A DNA stretch of 64,000 nt from Flavobacterium sp. H122 (GCF_004959765.1 NZ_SJZD01000010.1:1118-65117); one strand, 5' to 3'; counted from the stretch's first letter, positions 18,597-28,285 are shown. Notes: generated from the letters alone by a model not told the origin. Numbers and translations: made by a program.

Positions 18597-19610
18597 ATGA
18601 AAAGCATAACTAGAGCCTTTGCCTTTTTTGCAGCTTTATTTGCTGTTACACTGCATGCACAGGAGTCAAATCAGCGTGTAGAAAACGATTTGTTTTGTGA
18701 AAATCCTGCTACCGTTAAAATCTTAGATTTATCCAACAAACAAATGACCAAAATTCCGCCTGAAATTGGGAATTTCGTCAATGTTGAAAAATTATATTTG
18801 AGAAATAATAAAATAGTTTCTATTCCGATTGAAATTACCAATCTGAAAAAACTGAAAGAAATTTATTTGAATAATAATCAGATTGTTCGTTTTCCAATTG
18901 AAATCTGCAGAGTGGCCAGTTTAGAAAAATTAGAACTAAGCAGAAATAACTTAGACTATGTTTCTCCGTCAGTTGCTAAACTAAGTAAATTAAAAAAGCT
19001 GGATGTAAGCAACAATAAAATTTATGAATTGCCGGTTGAAATGGCAGGAATGATTAGTCTGACAGAGTTAAATTTTTCAAACAATATCATCAAAGCATTC
19101 TTTCCGGGGATTGAAAACTTAAGAAACTTAAAAGTATTGAATGCTGAGAAAAACAAATTTGAAGTTATCCCGGTTGAGATAGGCAATCTGGCAAATCTTA
19201 CAACTTTAACGGTTAACCAAAACAGAATTCTTGCCATCCCTGATGAGATAGGAAATCTAACCAAGCTGACGCATTTGAATGTTGAAAAGAATTTAATCAA
19301 AAAATTACCTTCAAGTGTTGGGAATTTGGTTAATCTGACTTATTTGGATTTGGATGAAAACCAAATGAGGACTCTTCCTGAATCATTAAACAATTTAGTG
19401 GTTTTAAAAGAATTGTATCTGGGCACAAATCCGTGGGTATCATTCCCGGAAAGCTTAAGACCTTTAATTGTAAAAATGCTTTACGGACAGTCAGATGCTG
19501 TAAAAAAATTATTGACAGCTCCTGCTCCGCAAGCTCCTGCTCCGCAATCACAGCAACCACAGCAACCACAGCAACCGGATACGCAGCAGACACAAACGCA
19601 ACCACAGTAA
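18597..19610 (+). CDS. Exported leucine-rich-repeat protein with Pro/Gln-rich tail
   Basis: The 337-residue protein has a signal peptide (1-21, TLHAQ) and then about ten 23-residue leucine-rich repeats (roughly 40-295). The repeat pattern is LxxLxxLxLxxNxIxxIPxEIxN, for example LKEIYLNNNQIVRFPIEI, of the Ras-interacting/bacterial LRR type. The tail (about 305-337) is a low-complexity Pro-Gln-Ala segment encoded by short DNA repeats. It has neither a sorting domain nor an obvious anchor. LRRs usually mediate protein contacts, so a surface or periplasmic binding role is inferred. A strong terminator separates it from fumarase. Confidence 0.88.
   Translation: MKSITRAFAFFAALFAVTLHAQESNQRVENDLFCENPATVKILDLSNKQMTKIPPEIGNFVNVEKLYLRNNKIVSIPIEITNLKKLKEIYLNNNQIVRFPIEICRVASLEKLELSRNNLDYVSPSVAKLSKLKKLDVSNNKIYELPVEMAGMISLTELNFSNNIIKAFFPGIENLRNLKVLNAEKNKFEVIPVEIGNLANLTTLTVNQNRILAIPDEIGNLTKLTHLNVEKNLIKKLPSSVGNLVNLTYLDLDENQMRTLPESLNNLVVLKELYLGTNPWVSFPESLRPLIVKMLYGQSDAVKKLLTAPAPQAPAPQSQQPQQPQQPDTQQTQTQPQ
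19518..19547 (+). repeat. Tandem 15-bp repeat, two copies
   Basis: gctcctgctccgcaa occurs twice back to back inside the Pro/Gln-rich tail of the LRR protein gene, encoding APAPQ twice in frame. Copy-number change in 15-base steps would keep the frame. Confidence 0.85.
19551..19576 (+). repeat. Tandem 9-bp repeat, about three copies
   Basis: cagcaacca units follow one another in the LRR protein tail, encoding repeated QQP. The unit is a multiple of three, so variation would alter tail length without a frameshift. Confidence 0.85.
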
Positions 19611-19621
19611 CAATAAATAAT

Positions 19622-19643
19622 AAAGCCGATTCTCATCGGCTTT
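19622..19643 (+). terminator. Terminator of the LRR gene
   Basis: Perfect nine-base stem aaagccgat / atcggcttt with a tctc loop, followed by a T-rich run, 11 bases after the stop codon. Confidence 0.88.
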
Positions 19644-19694
19644 TTCTTTTATATTTTATATTAGTATCTTTACCCGACAAAATATATTACTTCA

Positions 19695-21302
19695 ATGGAC
19701 TTTATATACCAAGACCCGTATCCGATTTTAAAAGACGATACTGAATACAAAAAATTAACTTCAGATTACGTTAAAGTTGAACAATTAGGTGATAGAGAAA
19801 TTCTAACCGTTGACCCGAAAGGTTTGGAACTATTAGCCGAAGAAGCCATGAAAGATGTTTCTTTTATGCTGCGTTCCGCTCATCTGGAAAAACTCCGTAA
19901 AATTATTGACGATCCTGAAGCGACCGATAATGACCGTTTTGTAGCTTATAATTTATTGCAGAATGCAGTAGTTGCTGTTGATGGTGAACTGCCTTCTTGT
20001 CAAGATACCGGAACTGCTATTGTAATGGGTAAAAAAGGAGAAAATGTTTATACAGGCGTTGATGATGGTGAATGGCTTTCAAAAGGGATTTTCAATACCT
20101 ATCAAAACAAAAACCTGCGCTATTCTCAAATCGTGCCTATTTCAATGTTTGAAGAAAAAAACTCCGGTTCCAATCTTCCGGCACAAATTGATATCTATGC
20201 AAAAAAAGGAGCTTCTTATGAGTTTTTGTTTTTAACCAAAGGTGGTGGATCTGCAAACAAAACGTTCTTATACCAAAAGACAAAGTCATTATTGAATGAA
20301 AAATCGATGGATGAATTCATTCGTGAAAAAATCATGGATTTAGGAACCGCAGCCTGTCCTCCGTACCATTTAGCATTAGTAATTGGAGGTACTTCGGCAG
20401 AAGCAAATCTAGCGGCGGTAAAAAAAGCTTCGGCAGGATATTATGATAATTTACCCACTTCCGGAAACATGAGTGGTCAGGCTTTCCGTGATTTGGAATG
20501 GGAAGAACGTGTTCAAAAAATCTGTCAGGAGAGTCATATCGGAGCACAATTTGGTGGAAAATATTTAACACATGATGTACGTGTTATCCGTTTGCCCCGT
20601 CATGCTGCTTCTTGCCCGGTAGGAATGGGGGTTTCTTGTTCTGCCGATAGAAACATCAAAGGAAAAATCAATAAAGACGGTATTTTCTTAGAACAATTAG
20701 AAACAAATCCAAAACGTTTCTTACCGGAAACTGCTCCGCATTTGGAACCGGCAGTTGAAGTTGATCTAAACCGTCCAATGAAAGAAATATTGTTAGAATT
20801 GTCGAACTATCCTATTAAAACACGTTTAAAATTAAACGGAACATTAATTGTAGCCCGCGACATTGCACATGCTAAGATTAAAGAGTTATTGGATGCCGGT
20901 AAACCAATGCCGGAATATTTCAAAAATCATCCGGTTTATTATGCCGGTCCTGCAAAAACTCCGGAAGGAATGCCTTCAGGAAGTTTTGGCCCAACAACTG
21001 CCGGACGTATGGACGTATATGTTGATGAATTCCAGGCAGCCGGCGGCAGCATGATTATGCTTGCAAAAGGTAACCGCAGCAAAGATGTTATGAATGCGTG
21101 CCACAAATACGGTGGGTTCTATTTAGGATCAATTGGTGGTCCTGCGGCAATTTTAGCCAAAGAAAATATTTTATCTGTTGAAGTGGTTGATTTTGAAGAA
21201 TTAGGCATGGAAGCTGTCCGCAAAATCGAGGTAAAAGATTTCCCTGCTTTCATTATTACTGATGATAAAGGAAATGATTTCTTTGCTGATTTAAGTCACT
21301 AG
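19695..21302 (+). CDS. Class I (iron-sulfur) fumarate hydratase
   Basis: Oxygen-sensitive [4Fe-4S] fumarase interconverting fumarate and malate in the TCA cycle. The 535 residues cover both domains of the single-chain form. The N-terminal domain includes [12 protein letters not shown] with a cluster cysteine and later [14 protein letters not shown] and [10 protein letters not shown]. The C-terminal beta-domain includes [27 protein letters not shown] and [14 protein letters not shown]. The start [12 protein letters not shown] resembles the N-terminus of other class I enzymes. It is transcribed alone, bounded by two terminators. No class II fumarase is in the window. Confidence 0.95.
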   Translation: MDFIYQDPYPILKDDTEYKKLTSDYVKVEQLGDREILTVDPKGLELLAEEAMKDVSFMLRSAHLEKLRKIIDDPEATDNDRFVAYNLLQNAVVAVDGELPSCQDTGTAIVMGKKGENVYTGVDDGEWLSKGIFNTYQNKNLRYSQIVPISMFEEKNSGSNLPAQIDIYAKKGASYEFLFLTKGGGSANKTFLYQKTKSLLNEKSMDEFIREKIMDLGTAACPPYHLALVIGGTSAEANLAAVKKASAGYYDNLPTSGNMSGQAFRDLEWEERVQKICQESHIGAQFGGKYLTHDVRVIRLPRHAASCPVGMGVSCSADRNIKGKINKDGIFLEQLETNPKRFLPETAPHLEPAVEVDLNRPMKEILLELSNYPIKTRLKLNGTLIVARDIAHAKIKELLDAGKPMPEYFKNHPVYYAGPAKTPEGMPSGSFGPTTAGRMDVYVDEFQAAGGSMIMLAKGNRSKDVMNACHKYGGFYLGSIGGPAAILAKENILSVEVVDFEELGMEAVRKIEVKDFPAFIITDDKGNDFFADLSH

Positions 21303-21324
21303 AAACTTTTAAAACTTAAAATAG

Positions 21325-21360
21325 TAAACCCTGAAAGAATTAAAATCCTTTCAGGGTTTA
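21325..21360. terminator. Bidirectional terminator between fumarase and the PLP enzyme gene
   Basis: Thirteen-base stem taaaccctgaaag / ctttcagggttta with a ten-base loop and T runs on both flanks, lying between convergent genes. Confidence 0.88.
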
Positions 21361-21402
21361 TTTTATCACTTCAGTAATGAAATCCCAAGTCTTGGAGAAT
21401 CT

Positions 21403-22662
21403 TTATAGTATCTGGTATTTTTTACCCAGATATTCCAAGGCATTTAACACAGTATCCAAATGCTCTTTGGTATGTTCGGCCATAATGCTTAATCTGATTC
21501 TTGAAAGACGCTTGGAAACAGCGGGATAAAGAACCGGATTTACATAAATATTCAGTTCTCTGCAAATTTCTTTTGTCAAAAAATCATTACCTATTATTAT
21601 TGGAAAAATTGCTGTTTCACTTATACCGATATCAAAGCCTAAGTGTAACAGACCTTTTTTAAAATAATTGATATTATTCCAAAGACGCTCTCTAATTTGC
21701 GGTTCTTCTTCCACAACATCTAATGCAGTAATTACAGACCCTGCCACCTGAGGTGTCATCGCGCTGGAAAACATATAACCTCTTGAATAAAAATGCAGTA
21801 AATCAATCAGGTCACTGTTTGATGCTACAAATCCGCCAACACCTCCTAAAGCTTTTGAAAAAGTACCGCTGATAATATCTATTTTACCCGTTAGATTAAA
21901 ATGTTCGGAAGTACCTCTGCCATGCTGCCCCAAAACACCTGTGGCATGTGCTTCATCAATCATAACATAGGCTCCATAATGTTTTGCCACTGCTGTAATC
22001 TGATCCAGACGGGCAATATCACCATCCATAGAATAGACACCGTCAATAACAACCAGCTTGGTTCTATAGGAATCTTTCCTTTTTTTAAGAATTGATTCCA
22101 GATCCTGCACATCGTTATGTTTAAAATACTTGACGTTTGTATTCCTGCAGCCGTCTATAAGACTGGCATGCGAAAGCATATCTACAATGGCCAGATCTTT
22201 ATCGGTTAACATTGAAAGCAACGAACTGCTGTTTGAACCATATCCGGAAGTGTAGATTATGGCTTTTTCACATCCCTTGAATTTGGCAATCTTTTTTTCC
22301 AGTTCTATATGCAAATCAGTAGTCCCTCCTAAAAGCGGCGCACTTCCTGCTCCTGCCCCGTATTTTTTTAGAGCTTCAATCCCTGCTTCTTTTACCCTGG
22401 CATGATTTGTTAAATTCAAATAATCATTCGATGCAAAATATAACATTTCCCGTGTCTCACCCGTATAATTATCTTTAACCTGTCTTACCGCAGCAGAACC
22501 ATTCAAAGCTATTCTCTTGTAATCAAAATGCCTGTTTTGGGTATTACCTTCAATATATTCTTTAAATTCACTTGCCCTGCCCATTATATCCAATTCCGGA
22601 AAATCATAATAATCTGCAAATGATTTTGGTGATTTTAGTGTTACTCCTGCTGTTTCCATCAT
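21403..22662 (-). CDS. AONS-family PLP-dependent acyltransferase (alpha-oxoamine synthase)
   Basis: Fold-type I enzyme that condenses an amino acid with an acyl thioester and releases CO2. The family includes BioF, KBL and serine palmitoyltransferase. The 419 residues contain YFASNDYLNL, YGAGAGSAPLLGGT, the PLP aspartate in VMIDEAHATGVLG, and the Schiff-base lysine in GTFSKALGGVGG. An N-terminal extension of about 40 residues (SPKSFADYYDF) precedes the fold, unlike typical BioF. No biotin genes adjoin. A role in sphingolipid or sulfonolipid base synthesis, which Bacteroidetes use, is a reasonable inference. The exact substrate is undetermined. Confidence 0.85.
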   Translation of the reverse strand: MMETAGVTLKSPKSFADYYDFPELDIMGRASEFKEYIEGNTQNRHFDYKRIALNGSAAVRQVKDNYTGETREMLYFASNDYLNLTNHARVKEAGIEALKKYGAGAGSAPLLGGTTDLHIELEKKIAKFKGCEKAIIYTSGYGSNSSSLLSMLTDKDLAIVDMLSHASLIDGCRNTNVKYFKHNDVQDLESILKKRKDSYRTKLVVIDGVYSMDGDIARLDQITAVAKHYGAYVMIDEAHATGVLGQHGRGTSEHFNLTGKIDIISGTFSKALGGVGGFVASNSDLIDLLHFYSRGYMFSSAMTPQVAGSVITALDVVEEEPQIRERLWNNINYFKKGLLHLGFDIGISETAIFPIIIGNDFLTKEICRELNIYVNPVLYPAVSKRLSRIRLSIMAEHTKEHLDTVLNALEYLGKKYQIL

Positions 22663-22805
22663 ATCCTTTTTTTAGGGGAAAAACCAATTGAAGAAAATCT
22701 GTTAAAAGAAGGCAGAATCAACCAAAGCAGGTTTCCTTTTTTATGAAAGACCCGCTTTGTCTGTAAAGTTAGTTTGTCCATTTTAGTTGTTTTAGTTTAT
22801 TGATT

Positions 22806-24581
22806 TTAGAATATTTCCATCTTTTTCATAAGAAAAGTGGCGCTTTTGTTTTTACAGATTCCATCTCTAAGTCTGTAATCAAATGATAAATCATTGTTGA
22901 TTATTTCAACTTCAAAGCATTTATTATAAAGTTTATCCTTATAATCATGTACCAATTGACAGACTTCCAGATCGTGAGTAGCGATACAGCCAATTGCTTT
23001 TTTAGACATAATTTTCCTGATGACTTCGATGGTACCTGTTTGTTTATCATCAGAATTTGTTCCTTTTAGGATTTCATCGAGCAGTACAAAACAAATTTCA
23101 TTTTCCAGTTTCCCAATGATTTGTTTCAGCCGTTTAACTTCGGCGAAAAAGTACGATTCACCGTCTGACAATGAATCCGATTGCCTCATAGAAACTATTA
23201 CATTCAATGGGTGAAGATTTGCGGCTGCCGCGCATACCGGTGCTCCGATTCCAGCCAAGACCATATTTACCCCCAATGTCCTGAGGAAAGTACTTTTCCC
23301 GGACATATTTGAGCCTGTAAGTATTATAAAATCCTGATTGTCAAAATACACATCGTTGCAGACTCTTTTAACAGATTTAATAAGAGGGTGACCAAGTCCT
23401 TGAAATTTAATCTGATGATTTTCATTTATTTCCGGAAAGACAAATTCCGGGTTATTAAACGAAAAATTAGCCAGACTGTTCAGGACTTCAAATGCTGCTA
23501 TTATTTCCAGCCACTGTTTGATGTTTTTAGAATGTTCATTTTTCCAGTTGTATAGATTATTCAGAATATGTATGTGGTATAAAAAAATTCCGTTCACAAA
23601 AATTGAACCCATGACATTTTGGACACTATGCATGTTAGATACAATAGCAGACAGTTTTTTTACTGACAGATAGGCTGACCCCGATTCATTGGTCAAACCT
23701 TTCTTTAAAGAACTCAGTTTTTCACTGGTGAAATTTTGGTTTTCAATATTTTCAATGATTAGAGCATATTGAATTATCGGCTTCAGGATTTTATCTGAAT
23801 TTGATATCTCTTTTTTAATTTTCTTGAGTTGGGAAAAAGTTACCAATAAATTACAGACAAATAAAGCGGAAGCTATGTTTTTAAATAAGGGATCAGGATT
23901 AAAAACGGCTAAAGCAAATGAAACAAGAAACAATAATGGCAGTAGATAAGAAACAATGATTAAAGCTTTAGGTAGATTGTTTTCCTGTTCATCAGCCCAG
24001 TTGACTAAATTATTATGTTTTTCTTTAGTATCTTCACTCAACCTTGCGAGTGCCAGAAAATACTGTCTCCATTCTATTTTTTCAGCTAACTCTTTTACAG
24101 CTTTCTGGTTTGTCCTTATATCTGAATTGCTTAATTTTTTTAAGAGGATATTTGCCAGCTTCTCCTTCCCTAAAAATGTAGCTGTCCTGTTCAAATTCTG
24201 GAATAATGATTTTTTATCAAAAAAGTCAAGATCGAAAGAACAAAAATGATTATGGTTTATAAATTCATGTCCGTTTTCAAAAGGTATTGATTCTCCGTTC
24301 AAATATGAAATTTCATCCTCGTTAACAGCAATTAATTTCTCTTGAATATCTTTTCTTCTTTTTATCTGTTCATGAAAACGAATTAAAAAAATAAAAATAA
24401 TCAGAGAAATCAACCCTCCTCCCAGTAATAAAAAATTTCCTCCTTGAAAATACAGATAGGCAAGTGTTATAAAAACAAGTATCGACAACAGCCTTAAAAA
24501 GCTTATTGTGTTATACTTTTTATTTAAACGTAAATATTCTTCTGAATGTTTTTCTTTTAATTGGATATATATCATAAACAT
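22806..24581 (-). CDS. Membrane-anchored MutS-like ATPase
   Basis: The C-terminal 200 residues are a MutS domain V ABC-type ATPase. Walker A is GSNMSGKST (Lys about 429), Walker B is CFVLLDEILKGTNSDD, and a signature-like segment is DSLSDGESYFFAE. The middle (about 100-400) resembles the MutS core/lever region. The mismatch-recognition domain I with its Phe-x-Glu motif is absent. Instead residues 25-70 hold two adjacent transmembrane helices, with further hydrophobic segments near 200-250. It is therefore not the housekeeping mismatch repair MutS but one of the membrane MutS-related proteins of Bacteroidetes, with unknown function. The start may be 24581 or the ATG two codons later. Confidence 0.85.
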   Translation of the reverse strand: MFMIYIQLKEKHSEEYLRLNKKYNTISFLRLLSILVFITLAYLYFQGGNFLLLGGGLISLIIFIFLIRFHEQIKRRKDIQEKLIAVNEDEISYLNGESIPFENGHEFINHNHFCSFDLDFFDKKSLFQNLNRTATFLGKEKLANILLKKLSNSDIRTNQKAVKELAEKIEWRQYFLALARLSEDTKEKHNNLVNWADEQENNLPKALIIVSYLLPLLFLVSFALAVFNPDPLFKNIASALFVCNLLVTFSQLKKIKKEISNSDKILKPIIQYALIIENIENQNFTSEKLSSLKKGLTNESGSAYLSVKKLSAIVSNMHSVQNVMGSIFVNGIFLYHIHILNNLYNWKNEHSKNIKQWLEIIAAFEVLNSLANFSFNNPEFVFPEINENHQIKFQGLGHPLIKSVKRVCNDVYFDNQDFIILTGSNMSGKSTFLRTLGVNMVLAGIGAPVCAAAANLHPLNVIVSMRQSDSLSDGESYFFAEVKRLKQIIGKLENEICFVLLDEILKGTNSDDKQTGTIEVIRKIMSKKAIGCIATHDLEVCQLVHDYKDKLYNKCFEVEIINNDLSFDYRLRDGICKNKSATFLMKKMEIF

Positions 24582-24856
24582 TATTATTAACAGTACAACA
24601 AAACACTATTCAATACAAATATTTGCTTTTATTGCCGATTAAATCAATAAATATATGAAAAGGCGTTAAATGTCTTTTTTGAATTTAACCTGTACAAAGA
24701 ATTTTACTTTTACTAACTGTCAGCAGTAAATTTGAAATAAAAGAATTACACATAGGAATTTGTTTATTTATTTTGGTCAAAAATACTCCATTTATACTAT
24801 TTGGGAACAGTATAAGTAAATAAATTCCTGCTTTTTACATAAAAATAACTTTTGAA
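24582..24856. other. AT-rich intergenic region
   Basis: About 275 bases between the MutS-like gene start and the stop of rlmI, both on the minus strand. It probably contains the promoter of the MutS-like gene. No clear TAnnTTTG box, hairpin terminator or ORF was found in it. Confidence 0.4.
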
Positions 24857-26020
24857 TTATTCTACATAAAGAATCAATCCTTTAAGATAATGTCCTTCGG
24901 GATGGTAAATGTTTGTAGGGTGATCCGGTCCCTGGCCCAACTTATGCAGTACTCTGATATTGCGGCCTGTTTCAATAGCTGCCGCTGCCACCGTATTGTA
25001 AAACAAAACATCATCAATTACCTGCGAACAAGAAAATGTAAACAAAATACCTTTAGGTGCCAAAGCTTTTAATCCGGCAATATTTAAACGTTTATAAGCT
25101 TGTGTTGCGGTATGTTTACTTTTAATACTTTTTGCAAAAGCCGGCGGATCCAAAACAATTACATCATAGACCTGATGGTTTTCTTTCATGAAATTAAATA
25201 CATCATCAGCCACTGCTTTATGGTTGGATCCCGGGAAATTCAGTTCCATATTTCTGGCTGCCAGATCGACCGCTTTTTGAGAGATATCAACAGAAGTCAC
25301 TAATTCAGCTCCGGCACTCATGGCGTAAATCGAGAAGCCTCCTGTATAACAAAACGTATTTAATACTTTTTTGTCTTTTGAGAATTCACCCAATAATTTT
25401 CGGTTATCCCTCTGGTCTAAAAAGAAACCTGTTTTTTGTCCTTCAACCCAGTTAACGGCGAATAAAATCGAATTTTCTTTGGCAACTGTTTCTGCTTTGT
25501 CGCCAAACAGGAAATAGTCGGTTCCTGTATTTGGTAAAGTGCCGCTGCTCTTACAGTAAACCGTTTCACAATAATCCGGGAAGCAAGCCTTAATGGCAGT
25601 GGCAATTTTTTCAATCTGGTAATAAATACCTGAAGAATGAGCCTGCAGTACCCAATTTTTATCATAATAATCAATAATCAAACCTGGAATTCCATCTCCT
25701 TCACCATGTATTACACGGAAAGCATTGGTAACATTCAAATCCAATAATTTCAACCGCAGTTCCCAGGCAGACTGCAGTTTTTCATTCCAAAAGTTTTCCG
25801 TGAAAGTTTCTTTCTCAAAAGTCAGCAACCGAACAACAATACTTCCTTTATCACTGAAATATCCGGTGCCAAGATGTTTGTTGTCTGAATCCACCACATC
25901 GACCATTTCACCATCATTTATTTCCTGGGTAACACCATAAACTGCTCCGCTGAAAACCCAAGGATGACGACGTTGAATAGATTTTTCTTTACCTTTTTTT
26001 AAGATGACTTTAGGATACAT
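24857..26020 (-). CDS. rlmI: 23S rRNA cytosine-5 methyltransferase family protein (RlmI/YccW-like)
   Basis: SAM-dependent methyltransferase; family members methylate C1962 of 23S rRNA. The 387 residues show an N-terminal PUA domain (KGKEKSIQRRHPWVFSGAVY), an RFF-like middle domain (FRVIHGEGDGIPGLIIDYY) and a C-terminal Rossmann domain. SAM motif I is LNTFCYTGGFSIYA, followed by VTSVDIS, and the catalytic region holds DPPAFAKS and FTFSCSQ. It is transcribed alone from a clear TTG-N21-TAGCTTTG promoter. The specific rRNA site is inferred from the family. Confidence 0.9.
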   Translation of the reverse strand: MYPKVILKKGKEKSIQRRHPWVFSGAVYGVTQEINDGEMVDVVDSDNKHLGTGYFSDKGSIVVRLLTFEKETFTENFWNEKLQSAWELRLKLLDLNVTNAFRVIHGEGDGIPGLIIDYYDKNWVLQAHSSGIYYQIEKIATAIKACFPDYCETVYCKSSGTLPNTGTDYFLFGDKAETVAKENSILFAVNWVEGQKTGFFLDQRDNRKLLGEFSKDKKVLNTFCYTGGFSIYAMSAGAELVTSVDISQKAVDLAARNMELNFPGSNHKAVADDVFNFMKENHQVYDVIVLDPPAFAKSIKSKHTATQAYKRLNIAGLKALAPKGILFTFSCSQVIDDVLFYNTVAAAAIETGRNIRVLHKLGQGPDHPTNIYHPEGHYLKGLILYVE

Positions 26021-26038
26021 ACTCTATAAATTAGGATG

Positions 26039-26070
26039 CAAAGCTATTGAATAAAAAGATTAAGACACAA
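26039..26070 (-). promoter_or_regulatory. Promoter of the rlmI-like gene
   Basis: On the minus strand TTG at 26070-26068, a 21-base spacer and TAGCTTTG at 26046-26039, an exact flavobacterial promoter match. The -7 box lies 18 bases before the ATG. Confidence 0.65.
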
Positions 26071-26071
26071 A

Positions 26072-26095
26072 AAAAGCCGGATAAATCCGGCTTTT
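26072..26095 (-). terminator. Terminator of the short M4 peptidase gene
   Basis: Eleven-base stem aaaagccggat / atccggctttt with a two-base loop, 17 bases after the minus-strand stop. It is nearly palindromic, so it could act both ways. Confidence 0.85.
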
Positions 26096-26111
26096 AATCT
26101 ATTTTAATGAA

Positions 26112-28133
26112 TTATTTTTTAATGAATTTTTGAGACAACACTACTTCGTCACCGTCATTCATTTCAATGTAATACATACCTTTAGTTAAACTTTCCACAT
26201 TAATTTCTCCGGCAACTTTTCCTTGTAATACTTGTTGTCCTAATAAATTAACTACTCTGAAGCTTAATTCTCTTTCAAAACCGCCAGATACATTTAAAAT
26301 GTTTTCAACCGGGTTTGGATAGATTTTAATTTCAGATGAGAATGCACTCGTTCTGTTAGCAGAAGCTGAAGACATTCTAGCTGTTGAAGTATATGCCGTT
26401 CCAACACCAACAGCATAGAAAGCATTAGTTGTAGCGATTACTTCCGGTGAACCTGCACCAAATAAATCAACTGCTGCCTGAATACCATAAGTTCTTGCAT
26501 TAGCATAAGTTGAATTTGCAGATAGGTAAACACTTTCTAATCTGTATGCAATTTTAGCTGCCTTATCAATTCCGATTCCTGTTACACTATATGAACTTCC
26601 TTTATCATTTGTTCCAGATTTACCTTCAGTTAAAATATAGAACCAGTGATTCAATACTCCTGAGTTTGTGTGAACACCGCAATAATCATTCCTGTTAGAA
26701 GGTCTACATTTAGTTTGACTTACCCAGTATGTTCCTCCGTAAGTATCAGGCTGTCCTTCAGACTTAGGATTGCTCATTGAACGTAAAGCCAGATGTCCGC
26801 TTCTTCTTTCAATATCTTCACCTATTAACCAACGCTGTTTGTTTGGCGCTGCATAATACTCAATACAAGCTCCCCAGATATCAGAAAAACCTTCATTCAT
26901 TGCTCCTGATTCTAATTGATATGCCAATCCTGCTGTTTTTTCACATACCGCGTGACCAATTTCGTGACCAGCAACGTCAATTGAAGTTAAAGCGTCGAAA
27001 TATGTACCTGAACCGTCACCATAAGTCATTACACTACCATTCCAGTAAGCATTATCATAATTGTTTGCATAATGTACATAACTTTTTAAAGTAGTACCTA
27101 AATTATCATAACTGTTTCGTCCGTGAACATTTTTCCAGTAATCATACGTCTTTTCTGCCCCCCAGTGTGCATCAAGTGCCGCATTGTCTTTGTTGGCATT
27201 ATTAAATTCGGCTGCTGTCCAGTTATTATCTGCATCTGTAAAATTAACTGCTGCTGAATACGTTGTTCCTTTTTTCATGTTTAAAGTAACAACACCGTTA
27301 CCTCTCGTGTTTTCTGACAAAATATAAGAAGAACCGCTTAATGAAGTTTCAATAGTTTGAGTACCGCTGTAACGGGTAGCTGCATTTGCCGCAACCAACA
27401 TAGAATTAGCCTTGAATAAATTTATGCTACTTTTTTGTGTAGCTGCTTTACCATGTGCATGCTCACCTACGTGCTTGATTGTCGCGTTGTAATATAATTC
27501 CTCACCAGTTAAAGCATCGATATAAATATCACCACGGCTGATTGGACTGGTTGCATAAATGTCAAATTTATATGCCAGTTTATGGTCAACAACTTTACCC
27601 GCTTCTTCAAAAATAGGTAGGATAACCAATTCTCCTTTAGGCTTGGAATAATTCATCGCAGAAGCTTCTGCAAAATTTTCCCATAAATATTGTTTGGCTC
27701 CAATATACGTTAATGCTTTGCTGAATGCTGCCTGAGCATTTAAAGATGGTCTGTTGCTTACTTTTCCAATATTTGTGTACTCCCCGCTCATTGCATTTAC
27801 TTTCCCTGATTTTGAGTGTAAAGTATAGGTGGAAAATTCTACTTTTATACCTTGATGGTACAATTGGTACACATCATGGGTAAATCCCTGCGGATCAATT
27901 TCTGATTTTACCTTGTTAAAAGCCTGATTCGTTTTTAAACCAAGATGGTTTTGAAAAATAGATTGAAAATCTGAGTTTTTTAAATTTGAATCCTTCTTAA
28001 AAGTGATTAGAGACGGAGACCCGTTTTCACCAAGAATTCTTTCATTAACATTTTTATCCGTTTGCGCATTTAATGCCAGACTGAATAATGAGACTGCAAA
28101 AACGGTTTTTGCATTCAGTAGTTTTTTTTTCAT
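26112..28133 (-). CDS. Secreted M4 (thermolysin-like) metalloprotease with T9SS domain
   Basis: Extracellular zinc endopeptidase. The 673 residues start MKKKLLNAKTVFAVSLFSLALNAQ, a signal peptide. The ATG at 28181 would put 16 residues ahead of it and is rejected. An FTP/PepSY propeptide covers about 30-235. The catalytic M4 domain follows, with HEIGH at 390-394, the third zinc ligand Glu414 in GAMNEGFSDIWG, and the histidine region GVHTNSGVLNHWFY. It ends in a T9SS type A sorting domain (YPNPVENILNV... QKFIKK). A longer M4 paralogue lies 7.7 kb upstream. It shares a promoter and leader design with that gene and with the S8 gene. Confidence 0.95.
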   Translation of the reverse strand: MKKKLLNAKTVFAVSLFSLALNAQTDKNVNERILGENGSPSLITFKKDSNLKNSDFQSIFQNHLGLKTNQAFNKVKSEIDPQGFTHDVYQLYHQGIKVEFSTYTLHSKSGKVNAMSGEYTNIGKVSNRPSLNAQAAFSKALTYIGAKQYLWENFAEASAMNYSKPKGELVILPIFEEAGKVVDHKLAYKFDIYATSPISRGDIYIDALTGEELYYNATIKHVGEHAHGKAATQKSSINLFKANSMLVAANAATRYSGTQTIETSLSGSSYILSENTRGNGVVTLNMKKGTTYSAAVNFTDADNNWTAAEFNNANKDNAALDAHWGAEKTYDYWKNVHGRNSYDNLGTTLKSYVHYANNYDNAYWNGSVMTYGDGSGTYFDALTSIDVAGHEIGHAVCEKTAGLAYQLESGAMNEGFSDIWGACIEYYAAPNKQRWLIGEDIERRSGHLALRSMSNPKSEGQPDTYGGTYWVSQTKCRPSNRNDYCGVHTNSGVLNHWFYILTEGKSGTNDKGSSYSVTGIGIDKAAKIAYRLESVYLSANSTYANARTYGIQAAVDLFGAGSPEVIATTNAFYAVGVGTAYTSTARMSSASANRTSAFSSEIKIYPNPVENILNVSGGFERELSFRVVNLLGQQVLQGKVAGEINVESLTKGMYYIEMNDGDEVVLSQKFIKK

Positions 28134-28178
28134 GTTGTTTGGTTTTACAACAAAAATGTTGTTTAGGTTAATACATTG

Positions 28179-28212
28179 CAATTATATGAAATTATTTTCA
28201 TTTTTTTAACAA
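28179..28212 (-). promoter_or_regulatory. Promoter of the short M4 peptidase gene
   Basis: On the minus strand TTG at 28212-28210 within TTGTTAAA, a 23-base spacer and TATAATTG at 28186-28179 (one mismatch to TAnnTTTG). The leader motif ATTAACCTAAAC (28172-28161) lies between the box and the ATG, as in the two other secreted protease genes. Confidence 0.5.
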
Positions 28213-28234
28213 TAAATTGACTTTATATTAAAAA

Positions 28235-28260
28235 AAAGGATCGCCATACGGCAACCCTTT
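28235..28260 (-). terminator. Terminator of the BNR-repeat protein gene
   Basis: In the minus-strand RNA AAAGGGUUGCC pairs with GGCGAUCCUUU through G-U wobbles and is followed by a U8 run. The plus-strand version has mismatches, so it works in this direction only. It lies 26 bases after the stop. Confidence 0.75.
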
Positions 28261-28285
28261 AATTTATTTACATATTTGATTTTTA

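Noticed and set aside
22806..24581. Housekeeping mismatch repair mutS
   Set aside because: Domain I is absent and membrane helices are present; too short for MutS.
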